A stretch of 64,000 nucleotides of DNA, from positions 77,158 through 141,157 of the forward strand of contig NW_005179300.1 of assembly GCF_000350225.1 (NCBI RefSeq), in the 5' to 3' direction. This document shows, one piece after another, positions 52,269-62,073 of this stretch. The position numbers were made by a program, and so were the translations under genes. Source of the stretch: Chondrus crispus (lineage: Eukaryota > Rhodophyta > Florideophyceae > Gigartinales > Gigartinaceae). Under the pieces are notes generated by a model. It worked only from the letters and a program-made list of their open reading frames with translations, was not told the DNA's origin and did not search any database. Numbering within the stretch: the first letter of the stretch is position 1; the number at the start of each line of letters is the position of its first letter.

Positions 52269-52812
52269 AGGTCGTAAAATGTCTGTAGAACAAGGCCATC
52301 AGCTATGATTTTTAGGTGGGTTTGTGATGGTTTGTTGATGTTGGAGATGATTGTGAGACGTCCCTCAGAATGTTGTGAGAGTCACAAAAAAAAGTTGTGT
52401 GTCAGACCCGTTCCTAACTCGCAGTCCATCACAAATTTTTCTGAATCACAAAACATTCAACAAAAGAGCACTTCGAAATGTTGACGTCACAAAAATAAGG
52501 TGAGATTCACAAAAACAAAGCGAGATTCACAAAACTTGTGAGAACTTTGAAACGTTTGTGTGCATTTTGTAAAGTTTATGCCCCGATCACAAAATAGGAC
52601 CACCCCACACTTTTCGGGAGGACACTACTCGAAAAGTACGGGTCTCCTGGAGACGAAACGTATATCTTCTTAACGACAACACAATTCTACGTTCAGCGAA
52701 CCTACTCTTGGGGCGTAGCGCTCAACAAGACCGAAGTAGGAGGAAAATAACCCGATTGGGACAAAAAATAGCCGTCACAAAAAAGGAGCACAGGGTTACA
52801 AGGTTTTCTAGG

Positions 52813-54368
52813 TTAAATACTGTGATCAGTGTACTGAACTGCATACTGACCTTCTGAGGACGGACTCGATAGAGGCCGTGACAATAAAGCAGGAACCGAT
52901 GCTAGTCACCAAACAACAAGGGGAATGGAATGGCACATTGTACTCTTAAATTGGACTGACGGGAACAGCTAAGGGTAGAGTTCGGCATCATAGAAACACA
53001 AGGACGCTGAGACGCGGATAGAATGAAAAGCCGTAGCGATTTCATGCATGGCTAGACATTATTAGTACTTGTATTGTTGCGCTCCGTAGTGAGAATTCAA
53101 AATGTAGATCTATTGCACATCAAGCTGTTCGGAGTAAACGTGTACAAGGGTATGCATTGCGACGAATTCTGCTGTAGACTCCTTTCATTGTTCTGAATCA
53201 TAGAGTGTTTAGATGCAAATTAGATGCGAAAATTTCCCTCTTGCTATTTTCTTTAGAAGTAGATCTATGAAGATTCCTTTTAGAGAGAAGGACCGCGATT
53301 GTAACCACAGTATAGATCACTTGGACCCTTTATGGCTTGTCTAACTAATAGAAAACTGCATTCCTTCTTCAGAAGGTTTCGAGGTAAATACCTACGCGGA
53401 GAAAGCACTGTTTTCTTCTTCAATTTACAAGCTCAAACTGCTTGGACAGAACTCAAGTTTTGAGGAAAATACCAAGACCGTGAAAACGTTTATGAGTCAG
53501 TAATCCTGATTCGTCGCAGAACGGATATGGCTGTGATGAATACTCGACATTGGAGATCATCGGGAAGTGAACGGAAGTGGCCATGGAAGTTAGAAGGTCT
53601 GTATTGGGGATGGGGAGACAAACCGCGCGTTTATACTTTTTTAATCGGTAGCGACCTGAATCGAATAAACTCCTCCTGCAGTATTACTCGTCCTCTACGC
53701 GTTGATAAGGAAATAAAAATGTCAGAGAGGGTGAGGACTCCGCTGCAGGTAAACACTCTGAAAAAAAAGGTCTATACCTTTGTAAATTTACCGTGGACAT
53801 AACTGTCGGGCGTAACGGCTTCGTTGCAAGCAGTTAGACTGGTGTCCATCATATGGTTGTTATTATTATCCGAAATAGGCGGTGGAAGCGGGAGAATAAG
53901 GCTCAACCCCGGGAGGGTCTTAGCGACAGACTCAGTCAGTATTCAGCTGAGCATTGAGAAAAATTCCCGTTAAATACAGTGCATTACAGTGCAGTATTTG
54001 GAAAAGCGTCTCCGGCGGGGTGCCCATAGCGAAGAGACGTCACGGGATTACGAGCAATACCTGATGTCCAGTTTAAATGTGTGCCCGACAGAAATCCCCG
54101 AATTTTTACCCAAAATGGGGTGCACTCTTCATCCCCTTCTGCCTCGTGAGCTCGATTCCAATCCTGGTCGTTCAGGCACCCCAAGTTGCCGGTCCTCACC
54201 CCCCACCCCCGCCCTTTTGACCAAACATACCCCCCCCCCCCCCCCCCCATACACGCCCTCATTCTCACACTCTCTGGCCCCTATCGTCTCCGCCGCTTCT
54301 CGCCTGCTCCCATTTCACTCCATCGTCCGCACCGGCGTCCCGCTGCTCCCTCGCATCTTGCCAACGTC
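52813..54368. promoter_or_regulatory. Intergenic region with C-rich leader upstream of the GTPase
   Basis: The 1556 bases hold no gene I can support; the frame at 53527-53802 resembles nothing known. From about 54180 to the next ATG the plus strand is C/T-rich, with a run of about 18 C at 54230-54247, resembling the leader of the RING-H2 gene at 18378. Confidence 0.4.
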
Positions 54369-56219
54369 ATGCCCTCCACCCCAGTGGAGATCCTCTCTCC
54401 CGACGGCGATTTGGCCGAGGCCGACGACTGGCTCCTTGACACCTCCGATATCGAATCCTTCTTCGTCGTTGCCGTCGCCGGGCCCCAAGCCTCCGGAAAG
54501 AGTACCATTGCGAATGCTCTCTTCGGTACCGACTTTCCAGTCGCTAAGCGAGGCGACGTCGGCGAGGCCACCACTCGTGGAATCCTCCTTTCACACGTCC
54601 CCGCCACAGAGTCGATTCAGAAGGACACCCTCGTTCTCGACGTCGAAGGCGCTGACGCGCGCGCAAGGGGGCGCGATGCAAAGGGCTTTGCCGCACGATG
54701 CGCTGCCTTCGTCACCGCTCTTGCCGATGTCGTCGTCGTTAATTTATGGTTTCATGACGCTTGCAGGCTTGATTCGGCCGCCTATTCTCTCATTAGATCC
54801 GTCTTATTTACGTGCGCTGACGGACTCGCTGGTGGGAGCCAGCCGAGAACTTCTCTCGTTGTTGCAGTTAGAGATGCGGAGGAGGACTCAAGTGAGGCGC
54901 TCGAACAGCTTTCATCCATGATTCAGAACGACGTATGTTTCTCCCGTCTTTTTCGCTTCTCATAGCTCTGCTATTTGCGGACATCTTACGCGAATAGTCA
55001 CTGACTAATGTATGCCTTCTTCGTTTTGTCCTGATCCTGCGGTGGCGCTGACAAAAACTATCTGATGCGAACCCTTGTCAATGTTTCAATTTCTACCCTC
55101 TAGGTTAACGATATATGGGCAAATGTCGCTCTGGAAGCCGGTCTTGCTGTCGGAACCGGCGGCACTCCTCTTGCCGAGCTCGTCGATCTTCACATAGTCA
55201 TGTTCCCACATATTCGACACCAAACGGACGACTTCGACAAATGTATATCTGGCTTGAAGCAGGGTTTGTACAACGGAGAGATAGCCAACGACGACCATTC
55301 CAAGCAAATACCAGCAGATGGGGTTTCTGTTTATGCCCATACGTTGTGGCAATCCGTCTCTGCAAGCCCTGACCCAGGGCTCGGCGGTGACGATATCGAC
55401 CGGAAAGCGGACGAATTTTACGGGGGAGATGACTTTGCCATTGTCGCGGCATACCGATGCGATGAGATTTTTTCACTGAAGCTTGCGGATGCATCCGCCG
55501 ATATTGGCGAGTTGTTGGACGAAGTCGAGTCTAGCTCTGTGATCTCGGACTTCGGAAAGAAATGTGACGATATCGTATCTCACACACTGCAAGAGTATGA
55601 CGCGGACACGAGCGATTTTGCCGATGAGCCTGTTTACGAACGAAAGAGAACAGAGCTCGAGGCCATCATTGACACTGGGTTGATGAGCGTTTTCATGAAG
55701 AATGTCGCGATTATCGCTCGCGAAGCTTTGGCTGCATTCAAAGGATCAATCGAAGCTGACCTCCCAGCCGACTACGCTCTCTACAATGCGGACGCCATCT
55801 TCGTGAAGAGAGCAAACGAGGGCCTTCGACAGGGCAGTAATTGGACATTCCAAACTGAGCGAACTGATTTGCAAAACATGATGAATGAGATTGCAGCGCA
55901 GCAACGCAAACTTCAAGAAACGGAAGTCAATGCTTCTCAGCAACAAACAAAGGCGATGCAGTTCCTTCAGATGCAACATGCGCAGATGAATGCAGTTCGA
56001 CAACAGGCGTTGGGAGGGAGTGTGGGGCAGTGGAACCTTGGCGCGGCATATAGACCACCGGATTCAAACGTGAACCTTTCATTAGCATATCAACAGGGAA
56101 AGACGAATTTACAGGTCTCGATGGTTCCTGACGAATCTGCGACCTTGCTAGGACCTGCTGGGTTTACCACTGGAGTGGGGCCGGGAAATTTGGGGATGAG
56201 TTTTAACGTCAATTTCTAG
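54369..56219 (+). CDS. RHD3/Sey1-like dynamin-related GTPase without visible membrane anchors, two exons
   Basis: Exons 54369-54932 and 55104-56219 join to 559 residues. The GTPase domain matches the RHD3/Sey1/atlastin group, which fuses endoplasmic reticulum tubules: P-loop GPQASGKST at residues 38-46, TTRGI as the switch, DVEGADARARGRD from residue 91, and AVRDAEED (the RD motif, about 164). Downstream of the junction, VNDIWANVALEAG followed by TPLAELVDLHIVMFPHI corresponds to the RHD3 linker. Family members are about 750-850 residues and end with a transmembrane hairpin; this one stops at 559 with a Gln-rich coiled stretch and a Gly/Asn-rich tail (NVNLSLAYQQGKTNLQ) and has no hydrophobic pair. 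The intron is 171 nt with GTATGT and CTGAC. It may be a soluble relative with another role. The ATG at 54369 is the first near the domain. Confidence 0.78.
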
Positions 56220-56448
56220 ACAGGCGGACTGGCACCCTTCTCTAGGGCGTAAGAGCGTGGTGTATCGACTTGTTGGTGCGAAAGTAGTCTTTTAGTCTCA
56301 ACGCAAACTGTATTGTAGGGTAAAGCAGAGCCGCGCTGGTCTCGGCAAGGTGCACCGATCCGGTGATTACAAGGTGAAAGCTGTCTGTGAATAATTAAGC
56401 GGAAGAGCTATACGTTTTGCAACGTTCTACTGTTATTGTCGTCAGTCT

Positions 56449-59400
56449 CTACTCCACATGAGGACCAGAAGCGGTGAGAGGCACCGGGGCTGGACCATAT
56501 TCCCCGTAGCCGTTGTCAGCTCCGTCTGCGAACTGTTCGACATCATCGACATCATCGACATCATCCTCTACTTCTTCAATGTAGTTTCGTCGGCTCCTGC
56601 GCGAACCCTTCGATCGACGAGAAAAACTTATCAACGAAGGTCGACTTGCCGGCAGGCGATCAGGTGCTGCCTCCGCCCCGGCAGCTTCGCTCAGACGTAC
56701 GTCGTCTTCAATTTGCTCAGTTGACTTGCGCTTCGAGATAAACGACCGCGACTTCAGTCCAAAAAGTCCCCGTCCAGAGCGAGTGGACCGGTTTGAGCTG
56801 GAGGAACGCCGAAGATCTCGGCTAAGCCGCTTTACGAAGCCGATTTGAGAATCGCCATCGGCAGAAATCCGAGCATCTTGTACATCCTGGAGCAGCAACA
56901 GTGCGTAAGCCGCAGTTTCGGTAAGTGAGCTATCACTTGGGTGAGATTCTAATGCTCTCACAATCGCTGTTCGGCCGCCAAGCCTGACAATTCGCTCCTG
57001 ATTTTCGTCGTTCTCTATCGAAGCCGCTCGCAGAAATTCACACGCACTTGCCAAAAATCTGCTGTTGCCGGAGAAGGTTGTCATCGCGCTAACCACCTTG
57101 CGGATACCTTGTACAACATTTGGGGAGGACTGTAGTTCTTCGTCTCCCTTACACAAGTCTGCAAGTGTGAGGCAGCACCATAAGGTAACATTAACATTTT
57201 CAGGGTGAAGCTCCATCACGCCCAAAATGCTCCGTACACCGTTGTGTCGTTTAACTTCGTCACAATTTCCAAAGTGTTCGTTGCAAGAGTAGCGTAATGC
57301 TGCACAACAATGCTCCAAGACATATGTGTCGCTCTTCCATTTCTGCATGACATCCAGTATCACTTCCACTCCGCCGACTGCATGGAATCTATTCTTGTTG
57401 TCTTCCGAGTCTAACACAAGCGTGCAAATTGTGGCCAATACAGGTTGCAAAGCTCCCAATTCTCTATACTCGGCTGTTCTTTCAACCAACCTCTTCAACT
57501 CCTCAACAATGCCATCCTTTCCAATTTCGTTCTTGAAGGCTACTGATCTCATACACAACCGGTTGATGGTTGCACAAATGCTAATAATTACATTGGCTGT
57601 GTCTGGCAGCGATTTCTTGTGATAAGAAAGGGCGGTGTGGAAAACTTCTGACAAAGAAGATTCGTTTGATCTGTCAGTTAGCAACTTGGACTTGAATCGG
57701 TACGAATCTTCCGAAGCTTCGTTCGAGATGGCTCGCATCGCCCGCACGATCTGTACCACTGCCGTCTGCTTGTGCAGATAGCGCTGCAAGGCAACGACAA
57801 GAAGGCTGGATATTCCCGATTTCAAAATCATCGAAATAATCCGTGGATCGGCCTCACAGAAAGATGATATCGCTGCACTGCCGTTCTCCTGCACCATCAC
57901 GCTGTCGGGATGGCGTTTCATGGCCCTCACAACGAGCTCTGGAGCTTTCAACTTGGCAAAACTCTGAGACATGGCTGTGTTTCTCGGAACTACCATGGCG
58001 GCCATGGTCGCTGCCGCTGCTGCTGCAACTTTAGAGTTTTGAGCTGAGTAGAGTCCAAGCGAACGCACGACCTGCTCCGGGGTGCCTGACTTCAGCGCCT
58101 CCTTTTGAGTCTTCCCATTGCTGGCGCAGACACTGCTAAGCGCCAACAGATCCTTTTCGATGACGCCAGGAAGTCCTTGATGAGTCGTGAGTAAAGCCGT
58201 CAGGGACGAGATCCCGTTGTGAGAAGCCAAAATTTCCTGATTGCGCGCGTGCGATCGGCAAAGTTTTTCCAAAACACCGCAGGAGCGCTCCAGCAGCAGT
58301 GAGTCGTTGCCCCCTTGCTCTATGATATCTGCAGCAAACGGAATTCCGCCTGCCGCGACAATTTCTTCCCTCATACTGCTGTAACATCCCAAGGCGTCCA
58401 TGAAGTCGAGGCACTTCCGTATGAACAGCGGCTGGTCCGAATGAGCTTGCATGGTGATCAGAACTTCGCGGAGAGGTTTTGAGTCCTGGAGACCCTTTTC
58501 GGCTGCTGAGCCAGAACTTCTGGTAATTGATGTCATTGCAGAGACTACCAATGTGCATACGGCGACGTCATCTCGCCGTACTGCCATTGCTCTGATAAGG
58601 TGGTGATACCCGTAAGCTTGTACACATTGGACCCCGGCAGTAGGACATCCATCTGTCAAGTGACGCAAAGCTGAACAACAACTCTTCGTCGCTGTGGTCA
58701 AAAGCTCTGAAGTATTCCCCTCTGCAAGTCCCCATAGTTGCAAGACGTTCAGAAGCTCCTTCTCCGTTCCAGTCTTGGTAAAGGACTGCTTGTAGCTAAG
58801 ATTTTCTTTTCCCGAGCAGAAGGCACTCACAGCCCGCGAGGCAATATCGTGAATACTGCTTGCCGCCTGAGTACTTCGATGGCGCAAAGCGTTGTTGATT
58901 AGTGATATCGCCCCGTATTCGCAGGCAAGAAGCTTGCACGGTGTAGATATAGATCCAATCTCAGCTAATGCCGCACATCCAGCCAATTGCACCCTGCGCA
59001 TTGACTCAAAATTGTGCAGAGCTTGCACAACCGCTTGCACGGCGCCAGAAGAACGCACGTCAATGTCAGGGTTGCCCTTGGGCACCACAGCATCCGCAGT
59101 TCCTTGTACCGTTCTGTAGCAGTCTCCGTAGGAGTTCAGTACCAGTACTTCCTTCCGAGATGATTGAGTGTTGCGTAGAATGCGAACAATGCAATGTAAG
59201 CCTTGTTCCTGCAGCGCTCCATCTTCGAACTGGGACAACATTGCGACAATCACTTTCGAAAACCCATGATACTGGTCTAAAATACCGTACGCTTCTGAGT
59301 CATCTGCAGGTATGTTCTGAATAGCTTCAAGAATCCGGAAGAGTGGCACCTGCGAATCAGACCTCAGCGGGTTCTTCGGATATAGGTCAAGCACTTCTTC

Positions 59401-62073
59401 TATCGGTTGCTGAGTGATGGGCTCATCTATGAAACCACTGCCTTTTTTCATTAGAGCAGAACGAGATTCCTGAGGTAAACCCTGAATCTCACTCGAAAAT
59501 CTGGATTCTGGCACCTGCCTCAAGCCCGCCCCAACAGCTCGTTGAGTCACATAGGGTGTTGCTACGTTTTCTTGTGAATTGCTCGCTTCTCTCGCAAATG
59601 TGGATGCTCTTGTTATCTTGCACCCCACAGTGGCTGAAGAGGCATATGTAGGATTGGAGCTGATGCCGTCAGATGTCATTTTGCGCATGTCAGCCTGTTC
59701 AAATTCATCAAGATGAGACAGAGTTTGCTGATTCGCAGGAGCCCCGTCTGCTCCATTTAGGGAATAAGATTTCCCTCTTGCCAAAGCCCCCGTCTCTGCT
59801 GCTGCGGCTGCTGCTGTTTCCTCGAACATCCTAGTGCGCGTCTCAACCGAAGGAGGGGAGAGATACCCGCTGTAGTTGCCGGCATCAGTAGATGAAGCCA
59901 TATCATTCAGGCCCGTTTGCTGGGCCTCCTGCACGGGACTCGAATCGCCGGTTTCATCTGCGGTGCCCCGCACATTTGGAATCAAGCCCGCAACTGTAGT
60001 CCTGGCTCCGTCACTTGATGAACGCAAGCGGGAGTCCGCTGCTGCCTGATCAGACTTACCGATACCGAAGGCAGCAGCGGTGCCAGCTGACGCAACCCCG
60101 ATGGCACCGACAACGCGTTTCGCGACGCTGGAAGACCCGTGCTTCTCACTTTCTTCACTTTGTTCCGGTGGGGTCAGAAACTGGTCGTCACTGGCATCGG
60201 CGTCGTCAATCAATTTCTCTACGGTTTGTCCCTTTGACACGGCAGCAACCTCAGTAGTAGTATTGACGATTTCCCCTCGCGTAGCGCTAGAAGAACTACC
60301 CCCCAACAAAGTCGGACTGTGCACATCTTCTGCAATCTTCTCGGTGGCCTCCTGGCGGACGGCATGTAGTTCGGACGTCGAGACTTGGAAGCTCTCGGCG
60401 TTCGCTGGATTTGGGCTCATGCCTGATGTACGGATTTGGGCAACGCTCAAATCTGGAACGACGACGCCGGGATCCTCCACCTTCTTTCCCATGGCCTGCT
60501 GCAACGGTTCCACCGCGCTGTGCTGAAGCTTCTCTGCACGTTCCACGACGGAAGGCATCACGCCTTGCGCTCCAGCGTTGACCACGTCTGCAGTGCTAGA
60601 GGAGACAGCAACGGCAGCGGCTACGGCGCCCGCTCCTGCTGCAGTAGCACCGAAAGCCTTTGCTCCGATGAGTCGCTCCGGCTCCGGCTTGGGCCACTTC
60701 GGCTGAACAAACGCTGTGGGTGTAACCCGTGCCGGCGCTGGGGCGGAAGCAGCGGTGATTTCCCCAACTGGTAGTTGAGCAGCAGTAGAAGCAGAAGCAG
60801 TTGTGAAGTGCTGGGAATCTGCTGTTGGTGTAGGAAACACGGCAGCGCCGGTTTCCGTACCTGCCGTGCTAACGGTAAGGCGGGACGCCGTTGTGGACAC
60901 AAGGGCGGGGTTTGATGCAATATCGAGAGCTGGAGAAGCTTTTTCCAACGTGGCAGCAGCAGCGGTCTCTCGAGCAGATGCTAGAGCGGGGACGGCGGAG
61001 AGCGTCGCGGCAGTAACTGGAAGCGGACCCGGAGCGGAGTCCACAATAGCACCTGAGGTCGTTCTTGGGGCAGCTACTTTGGTAATTGTAGACGCGGACT
61101 GACTCACTTCAATGAGCGCAGTATCCGACCCGGTAGTAATTTGCTCGGAAACTTGTTGGACGGAGTCAGATGTTCGCCTGGCAGGGTCCTCGGCGACGTC
61201 CTTGAGACGGTCTCGAATGTCAGATTCCTCTAGGACTGTGGCGTAGGTGTCGCCGCTTACTGCTTCCTTTTGCAGCACGTCCTTGTAGACAGGCGGTCTG
61301 GTGGGGCTGTCGTCCTTGGTGGGGCTGTCGTCCTTGGTGGGGCGGTACTTGGGATGCTTCGACCGGCCCCTGCCGAACAATGCCTGCTCTTTTGAGGAAT
61401 TACTGACAAGGCGCAGCTTTTGTTCTTTTGCGCGGCGGTCCCAATATGAGGCCTCCTCCAAATTTTTCGTCACACCTTTACCGTGCCGGTAAATCCAGGC
61501 CAGATTCTGCATTGCTGTGACATCGTTATGGGCGTCTGCAACTTGTTTCACAATTTCCACGCCCTTGGCGGCGTCCTTTCGCACCCCAAAGCCTCGAATA
61601 TAGCACAGGCCCAGGGCGCTCTTGCCGTTGTTGTCGCCCATCTGGGCAGCGCGTTTCCAGCAGCGCGCAGCATCTATGGCGTTGACTTCGAAGTAGCGAC
61701 CGCGGGCAAGTAGCTGCCCCAGTTCTGCCCAAGCTCTGGCATCGCCTCGTTCAGCGGCGGCGCGAAACCAAACGAAGGCGGCCTTCTCGTCGGAGGCGAG
61801 AAGATGCGAGGCGTAGCAGACCATGGCCGCGAGATGGCCGTTCATGGAGGCAGTAAGGTAGAGATCGGCGGCATCGGCACGACGGCCTTGACGCTCGTAG
61901 TCCTTGGCCAGGCAGTAGAGATCGTGGGGGGTGTCAGTGGGGGTGTTGAGAGGGACAGGGTTGTCGTGAGATGTAAGTTGAGTGGAGGCGGCGAGGGAAG
62001 TGGCCGAGTTAGTGGCCATGCTCGCATCGTGGATGCGCGAGAGCGCGGCGGGCTGGGCGCTGCTCACCTCCAT
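56449..62073 (-). CDS. Giant Sel1-repeat plus armadillo-repeat protein
   Basis: The 1874-residue single-exon product starts with Sel1-like repeats at about residues 50-220 (AMVCYASHLLASDEKAAFVW, then WAELGQLLARGRYFEVNAID, then ALGLCYIRGFGVRKDAAKG). Next comes a low-complexity region of about 700 residues rich in Ala, Ser, Thr and Val. From about 950 to 1740 lies a long array of armadillo-like helical repeats, for example VQLAGCAALAEIGSI and LEHCCAALRYSCN. The tail is Ser/Arg-rich, then acidic (EEVEDDVDDVDDVEQF). Sel1 and armadillo repeats both bind proteins, so a scaffold or adaptor is likely, but I recognise no named family with this order. Its stop is 229 bases from the convergent GTPase gene. 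Confidence 0.8.
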   Translation of the reverse strand: MEVSSAQPAALSRIHDASMATNSATSLAASTQLTSHDNPVPLNTPTDTPHDLYCLAKDYERQGRRADAADLYLTASMNGHLAAMVCYASHLLASDEKAAFVWFRAAAERGDARAWAELGQLLARGRYFEVNAIDAARCWKRAAQMGDNNGKSALGLCYIRGFGVRKDAAKGVEIVKQVADAHNDVTAMQNLAWIYRHGKGVTKNLEEASYWDRRAKEQKLRLVSNSSKEQALFGRGRSKHPKYRPTKDDSPTKDDSPTRPPVYKDVLQKEAVSGDTYATVLEESDIRDRLKDVAEDPARRTSDSVQQVSEQITTGSDTALIEVSQSASTITKVAAPRTTSGAIVDSAPGPLPVTAATLSAVPALASARETAAAATLEKASPALDIASNPALVSTTASRLTVSTAGTETGAAVFPTPTADSQHFTTASASTAAQLPVGEITAASAPAPARVTPTAFVQPKWPKPEPERLIGAKAFGATAAGAGAVAAAVAVSSSTADVVNAGAQGVMPSVVERAEKLQHSAVEPLQQAMGKKVEDPGVVVPDLSVAQIRTSGMSPNPANAESFQVSTSELHAVRQEATEKIAEDVHSPTLLGGSSSSATRGEIVNTTTEVAAVSKGQTVEKLIDDADASDDQFLTPPEQSEESEKHGSSSVAKRVVGAIGVASAGTAAAFGIGKSDQAAADSRLRSSSDGARTTVAGLIPNVRGTADETGDSSPVQEAQQTGLNDMASSTDAGNYSGYLSPPSVETRTRMFEETAAAAAAETGALARGKSYSLNGADGAPANQQTLSHLDEFEQADMRKMTSDGISSNPTYASSATVGCKITRASTFAREASNSQENVATPYVTQRAVGAGLRQVPESRFSSEIQGLPQESRSALMKKGSGFIDEPITQQPIEEVLDLYPKNPLRSDSQVPLFRILEAIQNIPADDSEAYGILDQYHGFSKVIVAMLSQFEDGALQEQGLHCIVRILRNTQSSRKEVLVLNSYGDCYRTVQGTADAVVPKGNPDIDVRSSGAVQAVVQALHNFESMRRVQLAGCAALAEIGSISTPCKLLACEYGAISLINNALRHRSTQAASSIHDIASRAVSAFCSGKENLSYKQSFTKTGTEKELLNVLQLWGLAEGNTSELLTTATKSCCSALRHLTDGCPTAGVQCVQAYGYHHLIRAMAVRRDDVAVCTLVVSAMTSITRSSGSAAEKGLQDSKPLREVLITMQAHSDQPLFIRKCLDFMDALGCYSSMREEIVAAGGIPFAADIIEQGGNDSLLLERSCGVLEKLCRSHARNQEILASHNGISSLTALLTTHQGLPGVIEKDLLALSSVCASNGKTQKEALKSGTPEQVVRSLGLYSAQNSKVAAAAAATMAAMVVPRNTAMSQSFAKLKAPELVVRAMKRHPDSVMVQENGSAAISSFCEADPRIISMILKSGISSLLVVALQRYLHKQTAVVQIVRAMRAISNEASEDSYRFKSKLLTDRSNESSLSEVFHTALSYHKKSLPDTANVIISICATINRLCMRSVAFKNEIGKDGIVEELKRLVERTAEYRELGALQPVLATICTLVLDSEDNKNRFHAVGGVEVILDVMQKWKSDTYVLEHCCAALRYSCNEHFGNCDEVKRHNGVRSILGVMELHPENVNVTLWCCLTLADLCKGDEELQSSPNVVQGIRKVVSAMTTFSGNSRFLASACEFLRAASIENDENQERIVRLGGRTAIVRALESHPSDSSLTETAAYALLLLQDVQDARISADGDSQIGFVKRLSRDLRRSSSSNRSTRSGRGLFGLKSRSFISKRKSTEQIEDDVRLSEAAGAEAAPDRLPASRPSLISFSRRSKGSRRSRRNYIEEVEDDVDDVDDVEQFADGADNGYGEYGPAPVPLTASGPHVE

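Larger units (their letters stand above)
47333..52812. mobile_element. Degraded DNA transposon flanked by TTAA, about 5.5 kb
   Basis: Imperfect terminal inverted repeats of about 45 bases lie at 47333-47372 and 52772-52812. Read inwards both have CCT, then TACCCCTGTGCTCC (left) or TAACCCTGTGCTCC (right), then TTTGTGACG. TTAA flanks both sides (47329-47332 and 52813-52816), the target duplicated by piggyBac elements. The segment is AT-rich and has clusters of TCACAAA-type words at 47365-47430, 49430-49610 and 52315-52600. Two unrelated transposase remnants lie inside: a Harbinger-like one (minus) and a possible piggyBac-like one (plus). The middle cluster suggests two nested or fused elements. 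Both coding parts are broken, so the copy is probably inactive. Confidence 0.65.

Noticed and set aside
53527..53802. 91-codon frame between the transposon and the GTPase gene
   Set aside because: Starts with ATG but resembles no family and the region looks non-coding; kept out for lack of support.
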